Shown here: piece by piece, positions 33,259 through 40,906 of the stretch
How the letters are laid out: each line of letters starts with the position of its first letter
Position numbering within the stretch: position 1 is the first letter of the stretch
NCBI GenBank assembly: GCA_013214575.1
Contig: JABSSD010000165.1
Span: 1 to 44,611 of the forward strand
DNA from: Paracoccaceae bacterium
GTDB lineage: Bacteria; Pseudomonadota; Alphaproteobacteria; Rhodobacterales; Rhodobacteraceae
Direction of reading: 5' to 3'
Length of the DNA: 44,611 bases
The notes under the pieces: generated by a model
Database searches by the model: none
What the model was told of the DNA's origin: nothing
Seen by the model: only the letters and a program-made list of their open reading frames with translations
Made by a program: the position numbers and the translations under genes

Positions 33259-33927
33259 TCACGCCGTGGCAACGATACCCGTCAATGCGCGGAACACTGC
33301 CACCCCATCGGTGCCACCGTGGGCTGCATCTGCGGCCCGTTCAGGGTGCGGCATCATCCCCAGAACCCGGCGGTTCTGCGACAAGATACCCGCGATATCG
33401 GCCATCGCGCCATTGGGGTTATCGCAATAGGTAAAGGCAATCCGATCCTCGCCCTGCAGCTTCGCAATGGTTTCAGCATCACCAAAGTAATTGCCGTCAT
33501 GATGGGCAATGGGCACGCTGATTACATCCCCGGCACAATAGCCTTCGGTGAAGACGCTGTCGGCAGTTGTGACCTTCAAATCAACGCTGCGGCAGATATA
33601 TTTCAGCCCCGCATTGCGCAGCAATGCACCGGGCAGAACACCGGTTTCAGTCAACACCTGAAAACCGTTGCAGATGCCGATCACATAACCACCGCGATTT
33701 GCATGTTCCACCACGGCCTTGCAAATCGGAGACTGCGCCGCAATGGCGCCACAGCGCAGATAGTCGCCATAGGAAAACCCACCCGGCACACCAACGATAT
33801 CCACCCCTGCGGGAAGCGCGCTCTCCTTGTGCCAGACCATCGCCACCTCAAAACCGGCGCGTTCAAAGGCAACCGCCAGATCGCGATCACAGTTCGAGCC
33901 GGGAAAGACAACAACCGCCGCCTTCAT
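33259..33927 (-). CDS. purQ: Phosphoribosylformylglycinamidine synthase, glutaminase subunit PurQ
   Basis: 222 aa class I amidotransferase supplying ammonia to PurL in step four of purine synthesis. The nucleophile is in [22 protein letters not shown] and the C-terminal MMPHPERA (His/Glu of the triad) are present. Start ATG at 33927 overlaps the purS stop (TGATG), so translation is coupled; a GTG one codon earlier is unlikely. PurL itself is not in the window. Confidence 0.95.
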   Translation of the reverse strand: MKAAVVVFPGSNCDRDLAVAFERAGFEVAMVWHKESALPAGVDIVGVPGGFSYGDYLRCGAIAAQSPICKAVVEHANRGGYVIGICNGFQVLTETGVLPGALLRNAGLKYICRSVDLKVTTADSVFTEGYCAGDVISVPIAHHDGNYFGDAETIAKLQGEDRIAFTYCDNPNGAMADIAGILSQNRRVLGMMPHPERAADAAHGGTDGVAVFRALTGIVATA

Positions 33928-34157
33928 CACAGCAACTCGATGCTGTAGGATTCGATCACCGTATTGGCCAGCAGCTTTTCACACATGTCCGTCACATCTG
34001 CCTCGCTCGAGTCCGCAGCCAGGGTCAGATCAATCACCTTGCCCTGGCGCACGCCGGACACCTTGTCAAAGCCCATCGCCCCCAGGGCATGGCGCACGGC
34101 CTCCCCCTGCGGATCCAGAACCCCCTCTTTCAGCATCACATGCACACGTGCCTTCAT
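33927..34157 (-). CDS. purS: Phosphoribosylformylglycinamidine synthase subunit PurS
   Basis: 76 aa, the family length. [33 protein letters not shown] followed by [11 protein letters not shown] and a C-terminal helix [14 protein letters not shown]. PurS bridges PurQ and the small PurL. ATG at 34157 is the family start; the longer open frame is non-coding. Confidence 0.95.
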   Translation of the reverse strand: MKARVHVMLKEGVLDPQGEAVRHALGAMGFDKVSGVRQGKVIDLTLAADSSEADVTDMCEKLLANTVIESYSIELL

Positions 34158-34221
34158 CGCGTCATTCCTCGGTTGCAGTGGCAAAGCCCAAGGGCTTCTT
34201 TTTGCCAAAAATACTCATATT

Positions 34222-34244
34222 CCAACCCCCGATCCGGGGGTTGG
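34222..34244 (-). terminator. Terminator-like hairpin after purC
   Basis: CCAACCCCC (34222-34230) pairs perfectly with GGGGGTTGG (34236-34244). On the minus strand an A/T stretch with ATTTTT follows about 10 nt later. It lies between purC and purS and may attenuate purSQ expression. The flanking GCCAAAAATACTC resembles the AAATATCC unit of the dispersed repeats. Confidence 0.65.
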
Positions 34245-34247
34245 ACG

Positions 34248-35009
34248 TTAGTTGACCAGTGTCGGCTTGCCGGATTTGGGCGGCGTATTCGGCATCAAAC
34301 CCAAACGCCGCGCCACTTCCGAATAGGCATCCGTCAGGCTGCCCAGATCACGGCGGAACACATCCTTGTCGAGCTTGCGACCGGTCTCGATGTCCCACAA
34401 ACGGCAGCTGTCAGGGCTGATTTCATCGGCCACAATCAACCGCTGAAAATCGCCCTCATAAACCCGGCCAAACTCAATCTTGAAGTCGATCAGGCGAATG
34501 CCAACAGCCAGCATCACCCCGGTCATGAAGTCATTGACCCGCAGGGTCATGCTCAGGATATCGTCCATATCCTGCTGGCTGGCCCAGCCAAAGGCCGCAA
34601 TATGCTCTTCGCTGACCAAAGGATCGCCCAGGGCGTCATCCTTGTAACAGAACTCGACAATCGGACGCGGCAACTGGGTGCCTTCGTCGATGCCCAGCCG
34701 TTTTGACAGGCTGCCAGCGGCATAGTTGCGTACGATCACTTCCAGCGGCACAATTTCACAGGCCCGGATCAACTGCTCACGCATATTCAAACGCTTGATA
34801 AAATGGGTTGGAACGCCGATTTGTCCCAGCCCGACCATGAAATATTCGCTGAGCAGGTTGTTGAGAACGCCCTTGCCTTCGATAACGGCTTTTTTCTCGG
34901 CGTTGAAAGCGGTGGCATCGTCTTTGAAATACTGCACCAGAGTTCCCGGCTCGGGGCCTTCATACAGAGTTTTGGCCTTGCCTTCGTAGATTTTTTTGCG
35001 ACGCGCCAT
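34248..35009 (-). CDS. purC: SAICAR synthetase PurC
   Basis: 253 aa, ATP-dependent ligase joining aspartate to CAIR. N-terminal [51 protein letters not shown] and [10 protein letters not shown] are the family motifs, and [12 protein letters not shown] is the C-terminal signature. ATG at 35009 is chosen; the frame upstream to 35105 is non-conserved. Divergent from the DUF1476 gene, as usual in this group. Confidence 0.96.
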   Translation of the reverse strand: MARRKKIYEGKAKTLYEGPEPGTLVQYFKDDATAFNAEKKAVIEGKGVLNNLLSEYFMVGLGQIGVPTHFIKRLNMREQLIRACEIVPLEVIVRNYAAGSLSKRLGIDEGTQLPRPIVEFCYKDDALGDPLVSEEHIAAFGWASQQDMDDILSMTLRVNDFMTGVMLAVGIRLIDFKIEFGRVYEGDFQRLIVADEISPDSCRLWDIETGRKLDKDVFRRDLGSLTDAYSEVARRLGLMPNTPPKSGKPTLVN

Positions 35010-35175
35010 GGACAGCCTTTCAAGTAAGCCTGGTGAGGATGAGTGAATCCCGGATATGCCGCCCTCATAGAGCAAGCCCGCCAGTGCCGCAAGCGACCCG
35101 CGCACCCTTGTACCGATGCGTTGCGGGGCTAGTATCAGAACTATAGGATTTCACTCTTAAATAAGGCGAAGCCGC

Positions 35176-35493
35176 ATGACTACATTTGATGAACGTGAAC
35201 AAGCGTTTGAAGCAAAATTTGCCCGCGACGAAGAGATGCAGTTCAAAGCGCAGGCGCGATGCAACAAAATGCTGGGCCTCTGGGCCGCCACAAAAATGGG
35301 GAAATCCGGCGTTACCGCCGAAACCTATGCCAGCGCTCTGGTCACCGCCAGTGTCGAGGACGCCGACCTTGAGGATGTGGTGCGCAAGGTAACCGCCGAT
35401 CTTCAGGGACATGTGACCTCGGATGAGATCCGGCAGAAACGCGCGGCGCTGCTGCCCGCTGCGCAACAGCAAATCCTGTCAGAAGCCAGCTAA
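35176..35493 (+). CDS. F1-ATPase inhibitor zeta subunit (DUF1476 family)
   Basis: 105 aa, all-helical. MTTFDEREQAFEAKFARDEEMQFKAQARCNKMLGLWAATKMG is the DUF1476 opening, and the rest (TAETYASALVTASVEDADLEDVV... VTSDEIRQKRAALLPAAQQQI) is the four-helix body. In Paracoccus denitrificans this family is the zeta subunit that blocks ATP hydrolysis by the F1FO-ATP synthase, with the N-terminal segment inhibitory. Start with AAGG nine nt upstream. Odd feature: the frame stays open for 42 more sense codons after the TAA. Confidence 0.9.
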   Translation: MTTFDEREQAFEAKFARDEEMQFKAQARCNKMLGLWAATKMGKSGVTAETYASALVTASVEDADLEDVVRKVTADLQGHVTSDEIRQKRAALLPAAQQQILSEAS

Positions 35494-35814
35494 CCCTGCC
35501 AGTCCGTTGCGAAACTCGCGATCACCGCCCGAAAGGCGGGTGAACTCACGCCTGAAATCGCCAACGGATCCTGCAAATCCGTGTCTCAATGGGCCAAACG
35601 CCTAGCCCCCCTCCCAGCCTGAGTTTTGATCCCCCTGAGGTCGGCGCGGCGCCGCCAATCACTCCGGCCCCGAGGCCGTGAGATCCGGCGCCTCATAATA
35701 AAGATGAGCAAAATGAATTTGCCTTGTCGCGATCTGCGTGACACAGGACATCAATGATAATTGAACCGCCGATGCAGTCCGGGGTCTTGCCCCAGCGTTC
35801 ACAGGATACCAGAC
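35494..35814. other. Gap between the zeta-subunit gene and bmt
   Basis: 321 bp without a supported gene. The first 129 bp (to TGA at 35622) continue in the frame of the preceding gene as protein-like sequence (ITARKAGELTPEIANG...). The remainder holds a GC-rich block (GGCGCGGCGCCGCC at about 35641) and presumably the bmt promoter; no riboswitch could be recognised. Confidence 0.5.
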
Positions 35815-36849
35815 ATGACCAATACCTTTATTGATTTGCTCAACAGCAAAGATGTGCTGCTCGCCGATGGCGCCACCGGCACCACCCTGTTCAACATGGG
35901 CCTGCAAGCGGGTGATGCACCGGAATTGTGGAACGTGGACAAGCCCGCCAAGATCAAAGCGCTCTATCAAGGTGCGGTTGACGCGGGCAGCGACCTGTTC
36001 CTGACCAATACCTTTGGCGGCACCGCCGCGCGGCTGAAACTGCATAACGCCCAGGATCGGGTGTTTGAGCTGAACCGGATCGGCGCCGAGCTGGGCCGCG
36101 AAGTTGCCGACAAATCCGCCCGTCCGATTGCCGTGGTCGGCTCGGTCGGCCCTACCGGTGAGATCATGCAGCCGGTCGGCGAACTGAGCCATGCCCTGGC
36201 GGTTGAAATGTTTCACCAACAGGCCGAAGGCCTGAAAGCTGGCGGCGTTGACGTCTTGTGGCTGGAAACCATCTCAGCCCCCGAAGAGTTCCGGGCCGCA
36301 GCCGAGGCCTTTGCCCTGGCCGACATGCCCTGGTGCGGCACCATGAGCTTTGACACCGCCGGCCGCACCATGATGGGCGTGACCTCATCGGCGCTGGCTG
36401 AACTGGTCGAAGACATCGACAACAAGCCGCTGGCCTTTGGCGCCAATTGCGGCACCGGCGCTTCGGATATTCTGCGCACCGTCCTGGGCTTTGCCGCTCA
36501 GGGGACCGAACGTGCGATCATCTCCAAAGGGAACGCGGGTATTCCCAAATATGTTAACGGCCATATTCACTATGATGGCACGCCTGCACTGATGGGCGAA
36601 TATGCGGTCATGGCCCGTGACAGCGGTGCCAAGATCATTGGTGGCTGCTGTGGCACCCTGCCCGACCACCTGCGTGCCATGCGCGAGGCACTGGATACGC
36701 AACCGCGCGCTATGCGGCCGACGCTGGAGAAAATTGTCGATGCCCTTGGCCCGTTTTCCTCGGCTGGCGACGGCACCGGTGACGACGTCGCCCCCGTACG
36801 TGAGCGCCGCGGACGCCGCAAAAGCCAGACTCAAACATCATCGCAGTGA
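35815..36849 (+). CDS. bmt: Homocysteine S-methyltransferase (Bmt; homocysteine-binding subunit of split methionine synthase)
   Basis: 344 aa homocysteine-binding barrel. LADGATGTTLFNMGLQ and DLFLTNTFGGTAARL are the barrel start; zinc ligands are Cys in FGANCGTGA and the GGCCGTLPDHL pair near the C-terminus. Usually annotated betaine-homocysteine methyltransferase. In roseobacters this gene, a corrinoid protein and a separate pterin-binding protein together replace MetH (split B12-dependent methionine synthase, shown genetically in Phaeobacter inhibens, recollection). The corrinoid gene is 1.4 kb downstream, so the split-MetH role is more likely. ATG at 35815 with AGGA upstream. Confidence 0.92.
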   Translation: MTNTFIDLLNSKDVLLADGATGTTLFNMGLQAGDAPELWNVDKPAKIKALYQGAVDAGSDLFLTNTFGGTAARLKLHNAQDRVFELNRIGAELGREVADKSARPIAVVGSVGPTGEIMQPVGELSHALAVEMFHQQAEGLKAGGVDVLWLETISAPEEFRAAAEAFALADMPWCGTMSFDTAGRTMMGVTSSALAELVEDIDNKPLAFGANCGTGASDILRTVLGFAAQGTERAIISKGNAGIPKYVNGHIHYDGTPALMGEYAVMARDSGAKIIGGCCGTLPDHLRAMREALDTQPRAMRPTLEKIVDALGPFSSAGDGTGDDVAPVRERRGRRKSQTQTSSQ

Positions 36850-36895
36850 TATACTGCGGCGATGACAGTGCCTTGGCGCGACAGTTTGCGCGCCA
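36838..36895. terminator. Paired hairpins between convergent bmt and radical SAM genes
   Basis: TCATCGCAGT (36838-36847) pairs with ACTGC...GATGA (36853-36865, three-base bulge), embedding the bmt stop. A second stem TGGCGCG/CGCGCCA (36874-36880 and 36889-36895) follows. The location between two stops suits a bidirectional terminator. Confidence 0.6.
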
Positions 36896-36950
36896 GGGTC
36901 ACCACCAACAACGGCAGTCGATACCCACTCCAAAGCCACCCCGATAGGCT

Positions 36951-38030
36951 TTAGAAAAACGACAGTTGATCCCCAACCTGGGCCGGGCTGGAAAACAAAT
37001 CACACCGCAGCTCAGCCGTTTTCTCCTGCAACCCCAGCCTTCTACATGCGGTCTTGAACCTATGCCCGATCATCCGGGCATATTCTCCCTCGCCGCGCAT
37101 ACGTTGCCCCCAACGCGGATCATAATCCCGGCCCCCATGCATCTCCCGCACCCGCGCCATCACTTTGGCTGCCCGTCCCGGCTCATGCTCGGCCAGCCAT
37201 TGTTGCCAAAGCTCCGATACCTCACGCGGCAGCCGCAGCATGATCCAGCTGGCCGCATCGGCGCCAGCCTCAGAGCCCGCAGCCAACAGCGCTTCGACCT
37301 CGTGGTCGGTCAGCCCCGGCACCACCGGCGCCACCATGATCCGCACCGGTATTCCGGCCTCGCTGAGCCGCCGGATGGTCGCCAACCGGCGGGTTGGTGT
37401 TGGCACCCGAGGTTCCATCCGGCGGGACAGATCAAGGTCCAGTGTTGTCACCGAAACCCCAACCCGGACCAGCCCCCTGGCCGCCATTGGCGCCAGGATA
37501 TCGATATCCCGTTCAATCAACGCGCCCTTGGTGATCACCGCCACCGGATGGTTAAAGTCGCTCAGCACCTGCAAGCAGCGGCGCATGACCAATTGCTGCT
37601 TCTCAATCGGCTGGTAGGGATCGGTATTGGTGCCAATAGCCAAAGGAGCCACCCGGTACTTGTCGGCCCGCAGCTCCTGACGCAGCAGCTCTGGCGCATT
37701 TGGCCGCGCCACCAGTTTGGTCTCAAAATCCAATCCGGCAGACAGCCCGAGATAGGCATGGGTCGGGCGCGCAAAACAATAGATGCACCCGTGTTCACAC
37801 CCCCGGTATGGATTCAGAGACCGGTCAAAGGGCAAATCCGGGGATCGGTTGTAACTGATGATGGTCCGGGCCGTCTCTTGACGGATCTCAGTCGCGACAT
37901 GGGATGCGTCCGGCTCGGAGACCCAGCCATCTTCAATCGTCTCGCACGACAGATCAAAACGCCCGGATTGGTTGCTTAGCGCAGCCCTTGCCGTGTGGAT
38001 TCTGATCTTGGTTGTGTCTTGGCTCTGCAT
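36951..38030 (-). CDS. PA0069-type radical SAM protein
   Basis: 359 aa radical SAM enzyme. The cluster motif CEHGCIYC (C-x3-C-x2-C) follows SPDLPFDRSLNPYRG, a hallmark of the PA0069/SPL-like family; then AIGTNTDPYQPIEK, VAVITKGALIERD and VRIMVAPVVPGLTDHE. Related to spore photoproduct lyase, but function in these bacteria is unknown. ATG at 38030 (MQSQDTT) is preferred to the upstream frame start at 38096, whose first 22 residues are not family-like. It lies convergent with bmt and divergent from the corrinoid gene. Confidence 0.88.
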   Translation of the reverse strand: MQSQDTTKIRIHTARAALSNQSGRFDLSCETIEDGWVSEPDASHVATEIRQETARTIISYNRSPDLPFDRSLNPYRGCEHGCIYCFARPTHAYLGLSAGLDFETKLVARPNAPELLRQELRADKYRVAPLAIGTNTDPYQPIEKQQLVMRRCLQVLSDFNHPVAVITKGALIERDIDILAPMAARGLVRVGVSVTTLDLDLSRRMEPRVPTPTRRLATIRRLSEAGIPVRIMVAPVVPGLTDHEVEALLAAGSEAGADAASWIMLRLPREVSELWQQWLAEHEPGRAAKVMARVREMHGGRDYDPRWGQRMRGEGEYARMIGHRFKTACRRLGLQEKTAELRCDLFSSPAQVGDQLSFF

Positions 38031-38158
38031 ACGCCCATGCCTGCCACACAAAAGAGAACAAATAAAGAACAAACTCACCGGGTCGAAGATCTCCATGTGA
38101 AATCTTCATTATTATTTTGCTGTTTTTGCGCCTATAAGTCGGTTCACGTCATGGCAGT

Positions 38159-38243
38159 GTCGCAAATATTGCAGTTCCCCCGCGACCTTTTGGCAAAAAG
38201 GGACAGGAACACGGCCACACCGGGGCAGCCCCCGACTTAAGTC
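38159..38243 (+). promoter_or_regulatory. Structured 5' leader of the corrinoid gene, possible regulatory RNA
   Basis: GTCGC (38159-38163) pairs with GCGAC (38182-38186). The loop segment GTTCC (38174-38178) can pair with GGAAC (38206-38210), giving an H-type pseudoknot around the hairpin CCTTTT-GGCA-AAAAGG (38186-38201, sharing one base). Then follow GGGG-cag-CCCC and the palindrome GACTTAAGTC (38234-38243), ending next to the AAGGAAG Shine-Dalgarno. It matches no riboswitch consensus I can recall exactly. Confidence 0.4.
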
Positions 38244-38256
38244 AAGGAAGACACCC

Positions 38257-38955
38257 ATGTCAGAAGAAGAAGACATCATCTTGGCGGAACTGGACGACGA
38301 AGAACTTGTCCAGCAGATGTTTGACGATCTATATGATGGTCTGCGCGAAGAAATCGAAGAGGGTGTCAATATCCTTCTGGCCCGCGAATGGACTCCCTAC
38401 AAAGTCCTCACCGAGGCACTGGTCAGCGGCATGACCATCGTTGGTGCCGATTTCCGCGACGGCATCCTGTTTGTGCCCGAGGTTCTGTTGTCCGCAAACG
38501 CGATGAAAGGTGGCATGGCCATCCTGAAACCGCTGCTGGCGGCGACTGGCGCGCCACAGGTTGGCAAAATGGTGATCGGAACGGTCAAAGGCGACATTCA
38601 CGACATCGGCAAAAACCTGGTGTCGATGATGATGGAAGGCGCCGGCTTTGATGTGGTGGATCTGGGGATCAACAATCCTGTGGAGAACTATATCGAAGCA
38701 CTGGAGCGGGAAAACGCTGATATCCTCGGCATGTCCGCTTTGCTGACTACCACCATGCCCTACATGAAAGTGGTCATCGACACGCTGATCGAACAGGGCA
38801 AACGCGACGATTATATCATTCTGGTTGGCGGCGCGCCGCTCAACGAAGAATTTGGCAAGGCGATTGGCGCTGACGGCTATTGCCGCGACGCGGCTGTTGC
38901 GGTGGAGATGGCCAAAGACTTTGTTGCGCGCAAACACAACCGAATGAGCGCCTGA
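38257..38955 (+). CDS. Corrinoid (B12-binding) protein of the split methionine synthase
   Basis: 232 aa. Residues about 1-95 form the helical cap domain (LTEALVSGMTIVGADFRDGILFVPEVLLSANAMKGG). The Rossmann-like B12 domain has the base-off motif GDIHDIGKN with H115 as lower cobalt ligand, plus SALLTTTM and ILVGGAPLNEEFGKAIGADGY. It would shuttle methyl groups from methyltetrahydrofolate to homocysteine bound on the bmt product. Strong AAGGAAG Shine-Dalgarno. The DUF1638 gene follows after one base. Confidence 0.93.
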   Translation: MSEEEDIILAELDDEELVQQMFDDLYDGLREEIEEGVNILLAREWTPYKVLTEALVSGMTIVGADFRDGILFVPEVLLSANAMKGGMAILKPLLAATGAPQVGKMVIGTVKGDIHDIGKNLVSMMMEGAGFDVVDLGINNPVENYIEALERENADILGMSALLTTTMPYMKVVIDTLIEQGKRDDYIILVGGAPLNEEFGKAIGADGYCRDAAVAVEMAKDFVARKHNRMSA

Positions 38956-38956
38956 C

Positions 38957-39703
38957 GTGGCCCGGCGGGGAAGAGCGGCACGCCTGCAAGGCCGTGTCGC
39001 TGTTCGCCCGCCCCCAACCAGTACCCCACTGGATGAAAACGCAGTGGCGAAAGATACATTGACGGAACGGGGCCTGGCAGCAGCAGAATTGAAGCCAGGC
39101 CGCATTCTGCTTATCGCATGTGGGGCGCTGGCACGGGAAATCCTCGACATCAACGCCAGCAACCAGTTCAGCCATATCGACCTGACCTGCCTGCCTGCCA
39201 ACCTGCATCTCTATCCGGACCAGATCCCTGCGGCGGTCACCGCCGCGGTGACAAAACATCGCGCCAGCTATAGCCAGATATTCGTGGTCTATGCCGATTG
39301 CGGCACTGGCGGCGCGCTGGCACGCCGCTGCGCCGAATTGGGCGTCGAAATGGTTGCGGGGCCGCATTGCTATTCGTTCTTCGAAGGCAATCAAGCCTTT
39401 GAAGAAAAAACCGAGGCCGGCGAAATCACCGCCTTCTACCTCACAGATTTCCTGGTGAAACAGTTCGACGCCTTTATTTGGCGGCCGATGGGGCTGGACA
39501 AAAACCCCGAACTCCGCGAGATGTTTTTTGGCAATTACACCACCCTGGTCTATCAATCCCAAGTCTGCGATCCCGCGCTTGTACAGCGGGCTGCAGACTG
39601 CGCAACGCGACTTGGCCTTGCCTTTGAGCACCGCCATACCGGCTACGGCGATCTGGAGATAACCCTGCGGGGCTGGGCCGACTCTGCCCCTTTATCTGGC
39701 TGA
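38957..39703 (+). CDS. DUF1638 protein linked to B12-dependent methionine synthesis
   Basis: 248 aa as opened; the conserved part starts at KPGRILLIACGALAREIL and continues LTCLPANLHLYPDQIPAAV, VVYADCGTGGALARRC, VEMVAGPHCYSFFEGNQAF, and TAFYLTDFLVKQFDAFIWRPMGL. Conserved Cys and His residues suggest metal or cofactor binding. In P. inhibens a DUF1638 gene was required with the split methionine synthase (recollection), perhaps in corrinoid reactivation or methyl transfer. The GTG at 38957 is one base after the corrinoid stop; a GTG at 39044 would drop a Pro/Arg-rich stretch that does not look conserved. Confidence 0.85.
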   Translation: MARRGRAARLQGRVAVRPPPTSTPLDENAVAKDTLTERGLAAAELKPGRILLIACGALAREILDINASNQFSHIDLTCLPANLHLYPDQIPAAVTAAVTKHRASYSQIFVVYADCGTGGALARRCAELGVEMVAGPHCYSFFEGNQAFEEKTEAGEITAFYLTDFLVKQFDAFIWRPMGLDKNPELREMFFGNYTTLVYQSQVCDPALVQRAADCATRLGLAFEHRHTGYGDLEITLRGWADSAPLSG

Positions 39704-39752
39704 AAATATCCCAGGGTGAATTGGCCACAGGCCAAGAGGGGCAAGCCCCTCT
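39694..39752. repeat. Dispersed intergenic repeat, copy 2, with terminator hairpin
   Basis: ATCTGGCTGAAAATATCCC carries the stop codon of the DUF1638 gene and is followed by AGAGGGGC-aa-GCCCCTCT (39735-39752), a perfect 8-bp stem. It resembles the unit at 15608-15656. The hairpin lies between convergent DUF1638 and sufE genes and probably terminates both. Confidence 0.55.
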
Positions 39753-39764
39753 GGAAAAGCCCTG

Positions 39765-40181
39765 TCAGCCTATTTCTGCCTCAGCCGTGATCAGACGAAT
39801 TCGATCAATCATCGACCGCACGCCATTTGAGCGCTGCGCCGACAAGTGATCGTTCAAGCCAAGACGGCCAAGCTCGGCCCTGGCATCCACCAACCCGACT
39901 TCAGCCACAGGCAAGCCGCTATACAAGGCCCGCAATACCGCGACCAACCCGCGTACAATCATCGCGTCACTGTCGCCATCAAACGAAAATATGCCCCGCT
40001 CGATTGTCGGATGGAGCCACACCTGACTGGCGCAGCCGTGGACTTTGGTCGCAGGCACCTTCAGGGCGTCATCCATCGCCTCCATCGCTTTGCCATAGTC
40101 AATGACATAGCGATATCGGTCTTCCCAATCCTCCAGGAATTCGAAATCCTCGACGATGTCCTCAAAGGCAGCCCTGGCCAT
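39765..40181 (-). CDS. sufE: SufE-family cysteine desulfuration protein
   Basis: 138 aa. The sulfur-accepting C50 lies in KVHGCASQVW; FEFLEDWEDRYRYVIDYGKAM is the family N-terminus and GVRSMIDRIR the C-terminal helix. SufE takes persulfide from SufS and passes it to the SufBCD scaffold for iron-sulfur cluster assembly. No suf operon is in the window; a lone sufE is common in this group. Divergent from the lipoprotein gene. Confidence 0.95.
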   Translation of the reverse strand: MARAAFEDIVEDFEFLEDWEDRYRYVIDYGKAMEAMDDALKVPATKVHGCASQVWLHPTIERGIFSFDGDSDAMIVRGLVAVLRALYSGLPVAEVGLVDARAELGRLGLNDHLSAQRSNGVRSMIDRIRLITAEAEIG

Positions 40182-40313
40182 GATTTGGATCCGATCAATT
40201 GATGCAAATGCTCTGTCTTCGACCTATGCTGGCCGATGATTTTTTTCAACCGCTTTTCATCATGCTCACAATCGGGTAATCCCTTGTAAGGACAATTCAA
40301 ACGGGCGGCTTCC

Positions 40314-40835
40314 ATGCGCATTTCTATTGCAGTTCTTTTGGTTACCGGAATTACACTTTCCGGTTGCAGCGGTTGGCAGGGTTCCAGAGCGAACCCCAGC
40401 AACTGGTTTAGTAAATCACAAACCGCCGATGCTGCCAGCGATGCCAGCAGTGGCGAGGTCAATGCACTGATCCCCGATGACGAAGGCTCCGGCCTGTTCA
40501 GCAGCTCCAGTGGCCCCGAAGAGGATTTCAGCGTTGCGATCGCCCAGGTGACCGAGTTGAAAATCGAAAAGACACCCTCTGGGGCGATTATCTATGCCAC
40601 CGGACTGGCCAGCCGCCAAGGCGCCTATGAGGTCCGGCTCAGCCGGAACGAGGACAGCGACGGCGCCAGCCTCGACTATAGTTTTCGGGTGGTTTATCCG
40701 GAACAGGCGACACCCATTGGATCGGAAAACAGCCGAATCCTTCGGGTCGCCGTGAGCCTGACCCATCAAGACCTGGCGGGCATAAAGCTAATCCGAGTCT
40801 CCAGTGAAAGCAATGCGCGCGAAACACGGCGCTAA
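40314..40835 (+). CDS. Putative lipoprotein of unknown function
   Basis: 173 aa. MRISIAVLLVTGITLSGC is a lipoprotein signal peptide with lipobox LSGC and Cys18 as lipid anchor; Ser at +2 predicts outer-membrane targeting. Residues 30-65 are a Ser/Ala/Asp-rich linker; the rest is a beta-rich domain (AVAQVTELKIEKTPSGAII, GAYEVRLSRNED, LDYSFRVVYP) possibly immunoglobulin-like. Role unknown. Confidence 0.8.
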   Translation: MRISIAVLLVTGITLSGCSGWQGSRANPSNWFSKSQTADAASDASSGEVNALIPDDEGSGLFSSSSGPEEDFSVAIAQVTELKIEKTPSGAIIYATGLASRQGAYEVRLSRNEDSDGASLDYSFRVVYPEQATPIGSENSRILRVAVSLTHQDLAGIKLIRVSSESNARETRR

Positions 40836-40845
40836 GCAGGGTGGC

Positions 40846-40873
40846 GGACGAGCGCCCCTCAAGGGCCTCGTCC
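40846..40873. terminator. Hairpin between convergent lipoprotein and rnd genes
   Basis: GGACGAG (40846-40852) pairs with CTCGTCC (40867-40873), with inner GCCC/GGGC extending the stem. No T-run. Likely stops both converging transcripts. Confidence 0.6.
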
Positions 40874-40906
40874 TGCCCGTTCCAGACCCAGCCAGACCTG
40901 ACCCGG

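Noticed and set aside
35815-36849. Annotation as a true betaine-homocysteine methyltransferase
   Set aside because: The corrinoid and DUF1638 neighbours favour the homocysteine subunit of split methionine synthase; no betaine-use genes are nearby. The reaction cannot be settled from sequence alone.
38097-38256. Known SAM-II, SAH or cobalamin riboswitch before the corrinoid gene
   Set aside because: Compared with the cores I remember, the conserved sequence blocks are absent, so no named riboswitch is called; only a candidate structured leader is reported.
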